From contig CAWBNB010000071.1 in assembly GCA_963789885.1 (NCBI GenBank), positions 62,001-126,000 on the forward strand: DNA of 64,000 nucleotides, given 5' to 3'. Below, one piece after another: positions 25,349-34,542 of the stretch. A program made the position numbers and the translations under genes. This stretch comes from DATEDA01 sp963789885. Lineage in GTDB: Bacteria; Pseudomonadota; Gammaproteobacteria; Burkholderiales; SG8-39. The notes beneath the pieces are model-generated. The model saw only the letters and a program-made list of their open reading frames with translations, was not told the origin of the DNA and did no database searches. The stretch's first letter is position 1. The number at the start of each line of letters is the position of its first letter.

Positions 25349-26056
25349 TCACTTCTTGGCCTTTGCCGCTGCGCTGACGTCCGCATTCCGGCAGTAATCG
25401 CTGTAGAGCTTCGACACGACTTCGTCCGCCTGCTCGTTGAGCAGCGTGACCGCCATCGCGCGCACGTCGGGGCCGGCGTACGAAGCGGCCGCCGCCGCCG
25501 CGTCGGCGATGTTCTTGCCGTTCGCGGACGTGAGCGTAAAGCCCATGCCGACCGAGACCTGGTTGATGCGCAGCACCGGGTTGACGCTCGACTGCGACGT
25601 GATCAGCCCGCGCATGACGAACGACGCGCCGAGCCGGCGCGAGGCCGACAGCGCCGCGTCCGGGTCGTTCTTGAAGTACGCGTCGATCTCCGCCTGCGCG
25701 ATCTGCTTGCGGATCTCCTCGGGCGTGAACGTCTGCAGGCCGAGGCCGCGCAGCCGCGCGTTGATGATCTGGAAGTGCGGGCCGTAGTTCTGCTGCTGCG
25801 CGAGCACGTAGCCGTTCGACTGCTGCTCGCCGATGATCACCATGATCTTCTTGTTCTTGATCGCGTCGCGGCAGGGCGTCGAGAGGTTGTTCGCGATGCG
25901 CTGCTGGCGCGCGGCTTCGGTCGCGGCCTGCTCCTGCGCGCTGCGCTCCTGCTCCTTCGAGAAGCTGAAGCCCTGCTGCGCGGTCGTGCCGAGCGGCAGG
26001 AACGCGGCAACGGTCAGCGCGATGCGCGCGCAATGCCTGGCCGAACCCCGGTGCAT
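25349..26056 (-). CDS. Exported protein with FlgT/CsgG-like fold pattern
   Basis: A 235-residue exported protein, not matched to a named family. From ATG 26056 there is a signal peptide (ALTVAAFLPLGTTAQQ), then a Gln/Glu/Ala-rich helix with coiled-coil character (residues about 30-55). An alpha/beta region follows: KIMVIIGEQQ, INARLRGLGLQTFTPEEI, RLGASFVMRGLI, INQVSVGMGFTLT. This order resembles the kinase ectodomain and the CsgG-like neighbour. A start at 26101 is possible but would bury the signal peptide. Seventy bases separate it from the CsgG-like gene, so an operon with it is likely. Confidence 0.7.
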   Translation of the reverse strand: MHRGSARHCARIALTVAAFLPLGTTAQQGFSFSKEQERSAQEQAATEAARQQRIANNLSTPCRDAIKNKKIMVIIGEQQSNGYVLAQQQNYGPHFQIINARLRGLGLQTFTPEEIRKQIAQAEIDAYFKNDPDAALSASRRLGASFVMRGLITSQSSVNPVLRINQVSVGMGFTLTSANGKNIADAAAAAASYAGPDVRAMAVTLLNEQADEVVSKLYSDYCRNADVSAAAKAKK

Positions 26057-26188
26057 GGTGACGACGAGCTCTCCCCAAACTCCAACGCTATTACATCGCA
26101 TCCTGCGCTGCCATAGCCATCTTTTACTAGCCCGATCGGCTATGCGGCTCGCGCGTCGAACCCTCGACAGAGTTTGGAGCGTCGGCGC

Positions 26189-26776
26189 TCAGGGCCGGTA
26201 GATCACTGCCGGTGGGACGTAGCCCGGCGGCTGGATGTAGGCCCCCTGCGGCGTCGGCACGACGTAACCGGTTCCACCCGGTCCGACGATGACCGATCCG
26301 CCGGTGCCGGTCGGCGCGATCACGGTCGTGCCGGGGTTGGGACCGCCGATGATCGTCGTTCCGCCGACGGGATTCGGACGGATCAGGGTGGGGGTGCCGT
26401 AGCCGGGCGTGATGATCGCGGTGCCGCCGGCGTTGTTGGGCACGATGTAGGTTGGCGGATTGCCGGGGGTGACGACCCCGGTGCCCCAGCTGTTCTGCGG
26501 GGTGATCACGTAGCCCGGCTGCACCACCTGCCCGGGATGGACGATCACGGCACCCGCGCCTCCCATCGGTGCGCCGGCCGGGGCGCCGACCAGCGGCGCG
26601 CCCACGGGCGGGGCACCTATGAGCGGCGCGCCCATGGGGGGCGCGCCGACCAGTCCCGGCGGTGCCGCGGGCGCCATGGGATCGACGATGACCATGGTGC
26701 CCTGCGCCGAAACGACCAGCGGCAGGGCGGCCACGACGGCGACGAGCGTTGCGAGGGGGGAGAGCAGCGCGCGCAT
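26189..26776 (-). CDS. Exported Gly/Pro/Val-rich repeat protein
   Basis: A 195-residue low-complexity exported protein; signal peptide residues 1-24 ending VSAQ. Residues about 38-75 are tandem GAP(P/L)xGAP units. Residues 80-190 repeat a pattern of short hydrophobic doublets separated by Gly/Pro/Asn turns (for example AIITPGYGTPTLIRPNP and TTVIAPTGTGGSVIVGPG), suggesting a rigid beta-turn-rich wall or surface protein. A GAGGAG ribosome site precedes ATG 26776. It is the first gene of the minus-strand run ending in the kinase; a 132-bp gap with a CATAGCC/GGCTATG inverted repeat (26112-26118/26138-26144) separates it from the next gene. Confidence 0.72.
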   Translation of the reverse strand: MRALLSPLATLVAVVAALPLVVSAQGTMVIVDPMAPAAPPGLVGAPPMGAPLIGAPPVGAPLVGAPAGAPMGGAGAVIVHPGQVVQPGYVITPQNSWGTGVVTPGNPPTYIVPNNAGGTAIITPGYGTPTLIRPNPVGGTTIIGGPNPGTTVIAPTGTGGSVIVGPGGTGYVVPTPQGAYIQPPGYVPPAVIYRP

Positions 26777-26893
26777 GACGATCTCCTCAGGGTGTGGCGG
26801 TCAGCCTACGCCTCGGTCCCCGAGGCGGCAAGCACCGCGCGCGCGTGCGCCGGAATATCGGCACGCTCCCGTCCCGCCGTCGGCGCGCGGAAC

Positions 26894-29570
26894 CTACTGC
26901 CAGCCGCCCCGCTCGAGCCAGGCGGCGATTCCCGCCCCCCCGTCCGGCCGCGCGATCAGATGCCCCTGCGCTTCGTCGCAGCCGAGCCGCCGGACCATCG
27001 CGAGCGCGTCGGCGCGCTCGACGCCCTCGGCCACGACCCGCAGGCCGAGGTCGTGGGCGAGATTGATCGTCGAGCGGACGATCGACGCGTCGCGGACGTT
27101 CGCCGTCATCCCGCTGATGAACGAGCGGTCGATCTTGAGCGCCTCGAGCGGCAGCTGCTTCAGATAGGCGAGCGACGAGAAGCCGATGCCGAAGTCGTCG
27201 ACGCTGAAGCCGATGCCGAGCGAGTGCAGGCGCTCGATCGTCTCGAGCGCGCGCTCCGGATCGGTCGCCATCGCGCTCTCGGTGATCTCGAAGGCGATGC
27301 CGGCACCCGGTACCTCGTAGCGCTCGAGGATGCGGCGCGTCTCGGCGACGAAGCCCTGGTCGATCAGCACGCGCGTCGAGAGATTGACCGCGATCCGCAG
27401 GCGCAGGCCGCGCGCGTTCCACCCGCGCCACTGCGCGGCCGCGTCGCCGAGCACCTTGAGGGTCAGCCCGCGGATGTGGTCGCCCATCTCCGCTAGCGGG
27501 ATGAACTCGTCGGGCGCGACCTCGCCGTACTGCGAGTGGCGCCAGCGCGCGAGCGCCTCGACCCCCGCCACCGACCGGTCGGCGAGCCGCGCGATCGGCT
27601 GATACTCGACGTACACATCGCCGTTGCGCGACCGCTTCGCCGAGCGCGTTCGCGAGCGCGAGCCGGCGCGGCGAATAGCGGTCGAGGGCAGCGTCATACA
27701 CCGATGCGTGCAGCCGCTTGCGCTTCGCCTCGTACATCGCGATGTCCGCGCACCGCATCAGTGCCGAGGCGTCGAGGCCATGCGTGGGCGCGAGCGATGC
27801 GCCGACGGACGCGTCGATGCCGAGCCTGAGGCTTCCCACCTCGAACGGCTCGCGCAGGCTCGCGATGACCTCGTTCGCGATCGCTGTGGCGGCGCCCGCG
27901 TCGGAGCAGCGGCGCACGATCACCGCGAATTCGTCGCCGCCGAGCCGCGCGAGCTCTGCGCCGCGGCGCTCGAGCAGCGGCTGGAGGCGCGGGCCTATCA
28001 GCTTGAGCAGCTGGTCGCCGGCGAAGTGGCCGAGCGAGTCGTTGATCTCCTTGAAGTGGTCGAGGTCCATCATCATGAGCGCGAGGCCCTCGCCGGTCTG
28101 CCGCGAGATCTCGAGCGCCGCGCCCAGCCGTTCGGCGAGCCACTTGCGGTTCGGCAGGCCGGTCAGCGGATCGTGGCGCGCCTGGAACTCGAGCGCCTGC
28201 ACCGCCTCCTTGCGGCGGGTGATGTTCCGCCAGGTGCTCCACAGCGCGACGAGCTGGCCATCGGTCGTGACGCCGATCATCGAGCCGAGGAGCCAGAGCG
28301 TCGCGCCGTCGACGCCGACGAGATCGATCTCGTACTCGCTGAACCGGTAGCCGGCGCGGATCCACTCGGTCAGCACCTTCTCCGCCGCGTCGGACCGGAC
28401 CAGCGACTCGAGCGTGCGGCCGATGAGCGGGTTCGGCGAGGCGGCGCCGAGAAGCTTCGCGAGCGACGCGTTCGCCTCGGCGACGACGCCGTGCCGGCGG
28501 ATGTGGGCGACCTGATCCTCGACCGGCGCCTCGAGCGAGACCGGCGGCGAGATCTCCACGCGCAGGATCCCCTCGGTCGAGAGGCTGACGAAGGTGCGAT
28601 AACGCTCCTCGCTGCGCGCGAGCCGGTCCGCGAGCCGCGCGCGCGCGCCGGCGTCGAGCGCCATCGCGGCGAGGTCGGCGATCGACGCCGCGTAGATCTT
28701 CTCGTCGATCAGCCACGGGCGCGGCGGTCCGACGTGCTCGTGACAGACGACGCCCACCAGGCGCCCGTCGTGGCGGATCGGAGCCTCGAGCATCGCGCCG
28801 ATGCCGAGCGGGGCGAGATAATCGGCAGCGAGCTCGGCGGTGCGCGGGTCGCGGTGCGCGTCCGAAGCCGCGACCGCACGGCCGGTCTCGAGCGCGCGGA
28901 AGTACGCCGGGTAGGCGCCCGCCTCGAGCGACGCGCCGGCCATGTGCTGGCGGAGGCTCCGCCGATAGAGGTTGTGACAGCGGATATAGGTGCGGGACTC
29001 GTCGAACAGCCACACGCTCGTGCGTTCGATCTCGAGCGTGCGCCCGGCAACCTCGGTGATGCGGCGGAACGCCTCGTCGACCGGGAGCTGGGTGATGCGA
29101 TCCTCGGCGAGGAGCTGGAGGAGGCCCGCCTGCTGCCGGCGCATGCGGCGCTCGGTCACCACCGTCGCCGACACTTCCTGCATCGTGCCGACGATGCGGA
29201 TCGGCTGGCCGACGGCGTCGCGGAGCACCCGCCCCTTGGCGGTGAACCAGCGAGCGCTCCCGTTCACGTCGAGGACGCGGAACTCGAGGTCGGTCTCGCT
29301 GCCGTTTGCCGCGACCGCGCCGATCGCCGCTTCGACCCGCACGCGGTCGGCGGGCAGCAGGCGAGTGAGAAACGTCTGGCTCGTGCCGTCGAAACCGCGG
29401 CTCGGATAGCCGAGCAGCGCCTCGAGGTGCGGCGAGAGGACGAGGTCGCCGGTCGCGAGGTGCCACTCCCACAGCCCGATGCCGCCGGCGAGCAGCGCGG
29501 TCTGCACGAACCCCTCGGGCGCGCCGCCGAGAACGTCAGACGAAAGGCCGGGGCCGGAGGTGTGCGTCAT
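26894..29570 (-). pseudogene. PAS-GAF-PAS-GGDEF-EAL cyclic-di-GMP enzyme split by a frameshift
   Basis: From ATG 29570 one frame encodes a PAS domain (about residues 25-135), GAF (150-310), PAS (320-440) and an intact GGDEF domain (ARLGGDEFAVIV), then loses homology just after LANALGEAVAQ. The EAL domain continues in another frame (VYVEYQPIARL, EAL, NLST, FEITES, DDFGIGFSS, KIDRSFI, VAEGVE) up to the stop at 26894. The switch lies near 27620-27660. Both catalytic motifs are preserved, so the break is recent, a sequencing error, or a site of unusual decoding. The RxxD inhibitory site is not seen before GGDEF. As read, a diguanylate cyclase without its phosphodiesterase half would be made. Confidence 0.8.
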
Positions 29571-29797
29571 GTTGCGCTGTAGCGTCGGCCGCGAGGATTC
29601 CCGATTTTGGGGCGCCCGCGTGCATGCCGACACTAGACCGTTCGGCCTAGCGACGATCGGTCTTCGGTTCGAGGTGGATCAATGATCGGTTTCCGCTCCG
29701 GTAATGAAATCGCTCGCGCTCGATATGTGGCACCATGGCGCGCACTCGACCAGTGCGCGACCGCGCGTGAGAGGCGACGCGCCACGGTGGTGCGCAT

Positions 29798-29825
29798 GAG
29801 CGCGCGGTACATGTACGGCGCGCTC
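29798..29825. terminator. Long palindromic hairpin after the Lrp/AsnC gene
   Basis: Arms GAGCGCGC (29798-29805) and GCGCGCTC (29818-29825) enclose the self-complementary GTACATGTAC. It is 11 bp past the stop codon of the minus-strand regulator. No T-tract, so termination is uncertain. The remaining bases between 29571 and 29797 show nothing recognisable. Confidence 0.4.
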
Positions 29826-29836
29826 GCCGCGGGCAG

Positions 29837-30349
29837 TTAGCGCCCGCGCCGTGTACGGCGCGGCTTCGGCGCCTCGCGCGAGGGCAGCGGCAGCGCGGTC
29901 TGGTACTTCACCTGCTTCAGCGCGAAGCTCGACTTGATGTTCCCCACGCCGGGCACGCGCGAGAGGAAGTCGAGGATGAACCGCTCGAACGCTTGGACGT
30001 CGGGCACGACGACGCGCAGCAGATAGTCGGCGTCGCCGGTCATCAGATAGCACTCCATCACCTCCGGCCGGGCGCGGATCGCCTTCTCGAACGCCTCGAG
30101 CGCCGGCTCGATCTGCTTCTCGAGCGTCACCTGCACCAGCACGCTTACCGTGAGCCCGAGCTTCACTGGGTCGAGCAGGGTGACGTAACGCCGGATCAGC
30201 CCGCTCTCCTCGAGCCGCCGCACGCGCGCGAGGCAGGGCGAGGGCGAGAGGTTCACCGCGCGCGCGAGCTCGACGTTCGAAAGGCGCGCGTCCTCCTGCA
30301 GGCGGTCGAGGATCCGGCGGTCGATCGCGTCGGGCAGCTCGGTCGGCAT
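29837..30349 (-). CDS. Lrp/AsnC-family transcriptional regulator
   Basis: A 170-residue regulator. The N-terminal helix-turn-helix is LSNVELARAVNLSPSPCLARVRRLEESGLI, and the C-terminal RAM/ligand-sensing domain includes VMECYLMTGDADYLLRVVV and a VPGVGNIKSSFALK segment. Start at ATG 30349, where the conserved DAIDRRILDRLQ segment begins shortly after; the frame is open further upstream. The tail is Arg/Pro-rich. It is divergent from a stand-alone pyruvate dehydrogenase E1-type gene, and a near-consensus Lrp box lies between them, so it probably controls that gene in response to an amino acid or 2-oxoacid. Confidence 0.9.
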   Translation of the reverse strand: MPTELPDAIDRRILDRLQEDARLSNVELARAVNLSPSPCLARVRRLEESGLIRRYVTLLDPVKLGLTVSVLVQVTLEKQIEPALEAFEKAIRARPEVMECYLMTGDADYLLRVVVPDVQAFERFILDFLSRVPGVGNIKSSFALKQVKYQTALPLPSREAPKPRRTRRGR

Positions 30350-30374
30350 GATCGTTGGTCCCGATGGCTCTGGA

Positions 30375-30389
30375 CAGCAGATTATGCTG
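30375..30389 (+). promoter_or_regulatory. Lrp-type operator
   Basis: CAGCAGATTATGCTG is a 15-bp palindrome that matches the E. coli Lrp consensus YAGHAWATTWTDCTR at 14 of 15 positions. It lies 26 bp upstream of the Lrp/AsnC start and about 90 bp upstream of the E1 gene. A second small repeat, GGAATATCATTCC, is at 30439-30451. Confidence 0.6.
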
Positions 30390-30480
30390 CGAAGACCCAG
30401 ATCCGTCAGGCGCTTCGGAAGCACATGCTCGGCGGGGCGGAATATCATTCCCAGTTTGCCCCGCAACCGGCAGGTCCGTC

Positions 30481-33144
30481 ATGACTCAGCTCTACGAAAT
30501 CGCGCCCTGGGCGTTCTGGCGCGTCACCCCGCCCGATCTCGATCCGGTCGAGACGCGCGAGTGGCTCGAAGCGTTCGACGCGCTCGTCGAGGCGGAGGGA
30601 GCCGACCGCGCGACGTTCCTCCTCAAGCGGCTGCTCGACCGGGCGCGCGCGAAGCGCGTCAAGCTGCCGCCGGTCTTCAACACCGCGTACAAGAACACGA
30701 TCGCGCTCGAGGACCAGCCGCAGTTTCCGGGCAACCTCGAAGTGGAGCAGCGCCTGGCGTCGATCATCCGCTGGAACGCGCTCGCGATGGTCGTGCGCGC
30801 GAACCGCGAGCACGCGGAGCTCGGCGGGCACATCGCGAGCTACGCCTCGGCCGCGGATCTCTTCGAGGTCGGCTTCAACCATTTCTTCCGCGCCGGCGGC
30901 ACGGGGGAAGGGAAGGGGTCCCCGGGTACTCGAAGCGGCGACCTCGTGTACTTCCAGCCGCATTCGGCGCCGGGGGTGTACGCGCGCGCGTTCCTCGAAG
31001 GCCGGTTGAGCGAGGAACGGCTGGAGCACTATCGCCGTGAAGTCGGGGGCGCCGGCCTGTCGTCGTACTGCCACCCGTGGCTGATGCCCGACTTCTGGCA
31101 GTTCCCGACCGGGTCGATGGGCCTCGGCCCGATCAACGCGATCTACCAGGCGCGCTTCATGCGCTACCTCGAGAACCGCGGAATCCTAGCGACTGCGGGG
31201 CGCAAGGTGTGGGCGTTCGTCGGCGACGGCGAGATGGACGAGCCGGAGTCGCTCGCCGCGCTTTCGCTCGCCGCGCGCGAAGGACTCGACAACCTGATCT
31301 TCGTGGTCAACTGCAACCTGCAACGGCTCGACGGGCCGGTGCGCGGCAACGGCTCGGTGGTCCAGGAACTCGAGGGACTCTTCGCCGGCGCGGGCTGGAA
31401 CGTGGTGAAGCTGATGTGGGGCTCCGACTGGGACCCGCTCTTCGCGCGCGACAACGACGGCGTGATCCTCAAGCGGCTGCACGAGACGGTCGACGGCGAG
31501 TTCCAGACCTACGCCGCGACCGACGGCCGCTTCAACCGCGAGCACTTCTTCAACAAGTATCCGGAGCTGAAGGCGATCATCGCCCACATGTCCGACGAGG
31601 ACATCGATCGCCTGCGCCGCGGCGGCCACGATCCGGTGAAGATCTACGCCGCGTATCGCGCGGCGGTCGCGCACCAGGGCCAGCCGACGGTGATCCTCGC
31701 CAAGACCAAGAAGGGTTACGGCATGGGCCACTGGGGCCAGGGCAAGATGGGCACCCACCAGCAGAAGAAGCTCGACGACGACGCGCTGAAGGATTTCCGC
31801 GACCGCTTCGCGCTGCCGCTCTCCGACGACGACGTCGTGTCGCTCCGGCTGTACAAGCCTGCCGACGACGCGCCCGAGATGAAGTACCTGCACGCGCGCC
31901 GGCAGGCGCTCGGCGGCTTCCTGCCCGCGCGCTCGTCGCAGGCGCCGGAACTTGCGGTGCCGCAGGACGCGTTCGCGCGGATGCTCGAGGGCACGCGCGA
32001 CCGTGAGCAGTCGACGACGATGATCTTCGTGCAGCTGCTCGCGCAGCTGCTGCGCGACCCGGCGCTCGGCAAGCACGTCGTGCCGATCGTCGCCGACGAG
32101 GCGCGCACCTTCGGCATGCAGTCGCTGTTCCGCCAGATCGGCATCTACTCGTCGTCGGGGCAGCTCTACGAGCCCGAGGATCACGACGAGCTCCTGTATT
32201 ACAAGGAGGCCCAGGACGGCCAGATCCTCGAGGAGGGCATCACCGAAGCGGGGGCATTGAGCTCCTGGATCGCGGCCGCGACGAGCTACAGCTCGCACGG
32301 CGTGCCGATGCTGCCCTTCTACATCTTCTACTCGATGTTCGGCTTCCAGCGCGTCGGCGACCTCGCGTGGGCCGCGGCCGATTCGCGCGCGCGGGGATTT
32401 CTGCTGGGTGCGACGGCCGGCCGCACCACGCTGTCGGGCGAGGGGCTGCAGCACCAGGACGGAACGAGCCACCTCATCGCGTCGACGATCCCGAACTGCC
32501 GCGCCTACGACCCGTGCTACGGCTACGAGCTCGCGCTGATCGTGCAGGACGGCACGCGCAGGATGCTGGAAGCGCAGGAGGACGTCTTCTACTACGTGAC
32601 CGTGATGAACGAGAACTACGCGCATCCGGCGATGCCGGCGGGCGCCGAAGAAGGTGTTCTCAAGGGCATGTACCTGCTCCAGCCGCGGGCGGGCGCGCAA
32701 GTCCAGCTCCTCGGCAGCGGCGCGATCCTGCGCGAGGTGACCGCGGCTGCCGAGACGCTCGAGCGCGAGCACGGCATCGCGGCGAACGTCTGGAGCGTCA
32801 CGAGCTGGACCGAGCTGCACTGGGACGGCATGGCATGCGAGCGCGCCCGCCGGCTCGAGGGCGCGACGGTCCCGTCGTGGATCGAGCGCTCGCTCGCCCC
32901 GACCGTCGGGCCGATCGTTGCCGCGAGCGACTACGTTCGGGCGGTGGCCGATCTCCCGCGGCCCTACATCCCCGCCGGGAGGGCGTACACCGCGCTCGGC
33001 ACGGACGGCTTCGGGCGCAGCGACACGCGCGCCGCGTTGCGCGCCTTCTTCGAAGTCGACCGGGATGCGATCGTGACCGCCGCGCTCGCCGCGCTCGGAA
33101 GGAAAGGGGCCGCGGCGGCTTCGCCGCCGCCCTGGAGCCGGTAG
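30481..33144 (+). CDS. Homodimeric 2-oxoacid dehydrogenase E1 (AceE/MdeB-like)
   Basis: An 887-residue thiamine-diphosphate enzyme of the AceE family, close to the usual 885-890 residues. ThDP motif: VGDGEMDEPES through NCNLQRLDGPV. Other AceE signatures are SSYCHPWLMPDFWQFPTGSMGLGP, KTKKGYGMGHWGQGK and GEGLQHQDGTSH. No aceF or lpd gene is adjacent, unlike a housekeeping pyruvate dehydrogenase operon. The pairing with a divergent Lrp-type regulator recalls mdeR-mdeB of Pseudomonas putida, where MdeB oxidises 2-oxobutyrate from methionine breakdown; mdeA is missing here. It is either a second aceE or a 2-oxobutyrate-type E1. Confidence 0.88.
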   Translation: MTQLYEIAPWAFWRVTPPDLDPVETREWLEAFDALVEAEGADRATFLLKRLLDRARAKRVKLPPVFNTAYKNTIALEDQPQFPGNLEVEQRLASIIRWNALAMVVRANREHAELGGHIASYASAADLFEVGFNHFFRAGGTGEGKGSPGTRSGDLVYFQPHSAPGVYARAFLEGRLSEERLEHYRREVGGAGLSSYCHPWLMPDFWQFPTGSMGLGPINAIYQARFMRYLENRGILATAGRKVWAFVGDGEMDEPESLAALSLAAREGLDNLIFVVNCNLQRLDGPVRGNGSVVQELEGLFAGAGWNVVKLMWGSDWDPLFARDNDGVILKRLHETVDGEFQTYAATDGRFNREHFFNKYPELKAIIAHMSDEDIDRLRRGGHDPVKIYAAYRAAVAHQGQPTVILAKTKKGYGMGHWGQGKMGTHQQKKLDDDALKDFRDRFALPLSDDDVVSLRLYKPADDAPEMKYLHARRQALGGFLPARSSQAPELAVPQDAFARMLEGTRDREQSTTMIFVQLLAQLLRDPALGKHVVPIVADEARTFGMQSLFRQIGIYSSSGQLYEPEDHDELLYYKEAQDGQILEEGITEAGALSSWIAAATSYSSHGVPMLPFYIFYSMFGFQRVGDLAWAAADSRARGFLLGATAGRTTLSGEGLQHQDGTSHLIASTIPNCRAYDPCYGYELALIVQDGTRRMLEAQEDVFYYVTVMNENYAHPAMPAGAEEGVLKGMYLLQPRAGAQVQLLGSGAILREVTAAAETLEREHGIAANVWSVTSWTELHWDGMACERARRLEGATVPSWIERSLAPTVGPIVAASDYVRAVADLPRPYIPAGRAYTALGTDGFGRSDTRAALRAFFEVDRDAIVTAALAALGRKGAAAASPPPWSR

Positions 33145-33152
33145 GCCCTGCT

Positions 33153-33560
33153 TCAGGGCGTGGGCGGCCCCTTCAGCTCGACGACGTTGCCCTCGGGGTC
33201 GTGGACGTAAATCGACGGCCCGGTGCCGTCGGCGCCGAACCGCGCTTTGACTTCACCGAACCGCGCCCCGTGCGCCCGCAGGTGCGCCTCGATGGTGGCC
33301 TGGTCGAACGCCTCGATCCGCAAGCACACGTGATCGACGTTCCGACCCTCCGCGCCGGGCGCTGCGCCGCCGACACGGCCGAGCGGGCCGTCGACCGGCA
33401 CGAGGTCGATCTGCGACCGGCCCGCCCGCAGGTGCACGAGGCCGAGGTCGTCGCGACGCCGCTCGACCGTGCAGCCGATGACGCCGCAGTAGAAGTCGAT
33501 CATCCGCTCGAGGTCCCTGACGCGGAGGACCACGTGGTCGATCTCCCGGATCGTGATCAT
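33153..33560 (-). CDS. VOC family (glyoxalase/dioxygenase fold) protein
   Basis: A 135-residue two-module vicinal-oxygen-chelate protein: IREIDHVVLRVRDLERMIDFYCGVIGC opens the first module and NVDHVCLRIEAFDQ the second. Metal-ligand candidates are the histidines of DHV (both modules) and the terminal glutamate of DPEGNVVELKG. Substrate unknown. Start ATG 33560. Convergent with the E1 gene and divergent from the DMT transporter. Confidence 0.82.
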   Translation of the reverse strand: MITIREIDHVVLRVRDLERMIDFYCGVIGCTVERRRDDLGLVHLRAGRSQIDLVPVDGPLGRVGGAAPGAEGRNVDHVCLRIEAFDQATIEAHLRAHGARFGEVKARFGADGTGPSIYVHDPEGNVVELKGPPTP

Positions 33561-33662
33561 GGCGCGCGCATTGTCCACCGGTCGGCCGGCCGGCGCCAGC
33601 GGTCGCGCGAAAGGGGCACCGACGGTGGCTGGCATAATCGCGCGCTTTCGCGCGCGCTCTCC

Positions 33663-34538
33663 ATGTCCGCTCGTACCAACACCTGGCTGCTGCCCTTCGC
33701 GCTCTTCGGCGTCGCGGTCTCCCTCGGCGCGGGCCACGTTTCCGCGCGGCTCGCCTTCGCGAACGACGTGAACGTGATCACCGCGGCAACGGTGCGCTCG
33801 GTGTGCGCCGGGCTGCTGCTGCTCGGGTTGCTGCGGTTCCGCCGCGAATCCGTGCTGCCGCTGCCAAGGGCGTTCAAGTCGACGATCGTGCTCGGGGTGC
33901 TGATCGCGGCGCAGACCGTCTGCATCCAGGTCGCGGTCGCGCTGATGCCGGTCACGCTCGCGATCCTGGTCTTCTACACTTACCCGTTCATCACCGGGGT
34001 TGCCGCGAGCCTGCTCGGTGACGAACGGTTCACGCCGCGGCTCGCCGTCGCGCTCGTCGCCGCATTCGCGGGGCTCGCGCTGGTGCTTGGGGTCGAGCCG
34101 CAGCCGGTCAGCGTCTGGGGATTCCTCGCCGCGCTCGGCGCCGCCGCCACGTTCTCGGCAGCGATGGTCCTGACGCCGCGCCTTGCGCCGGGGCTCAGCA
34201 CGCCGCTGCGCACGTTCTTCATGCTCGCTACCACTGCGACGATCTTCGTCGCGGCGTCGGCTGCGACGCAGGCGTTCCACCTGCCCGCGACCGCGGCGGC
34301 CTGGACCGGGCTCGCCGGCCTCACGCTCGGCTATTCGCTCGGGATCACCGGCCTCTTCCTGCTGCTGCCGCGGCTCGGGGCGGTCCAGACTTCCATCGTG
34401 CTCAATCTCGAGCCGGTTGCGGTGGCCGCGATCGCGTGGACCGCGCTCGGCGAAGCACTGACGCTGCTGCAGATCGTCGGCGCAGTCGTCGTCGTCGTCA
34501 CCGTGATTCTCTTCCGCGCCACCGCACGCCAGTCTTGA
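33663..34538 (+). CDS. EamA/DMT-family transporter
   Basis: A 291-residue inner-membrane protein with about ten hydrophobic helices arranged as two EamA repeats. The second repeat includes the conserved AVQTSIVLNLEPVAVAAIAWTALGE segment. Members export amino acids, metabolites or drugs; the substrate is unknown. CATAAT at 33633-33638 is a possible -10. It ends 4 bp before the MFS gene, so the two form an operon. Confidence 0.85.
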   Translation: MSARTNTWLLPFALFGVAVSLGAGHVSARLAFANDVNVITAATVRSVCAGLLLLGLLRFRRESVLPLPRAFKSTIVLGVLIAAQTVCIQVAVALMPVTLAILVFYTYPFITGVAASLLGDERFTPRLAVALVAAFAGLALVLGVEPQPVSVWGFLAALGAAATFSAAMVLTPRLAPGLSTPLRTFFMLATTATIFVAASAATQAFHLPATAAAWTGLAGLTLGYSLGITGLFLLLPRLGAVQTSIVLNLEPVAVAAIAWTALGEALTLLQIVGAVVVVVTVILFRATARQS

Positions 34539-34542
34539 CGCA

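Noticed and set aside
27624..29582. Long + strand frame opposite the GGDEF-EAL gene
   Set aside because: Shadow frame with no recognisable domains; PAS, GAF and GGDEF motifs are on the minus strand.
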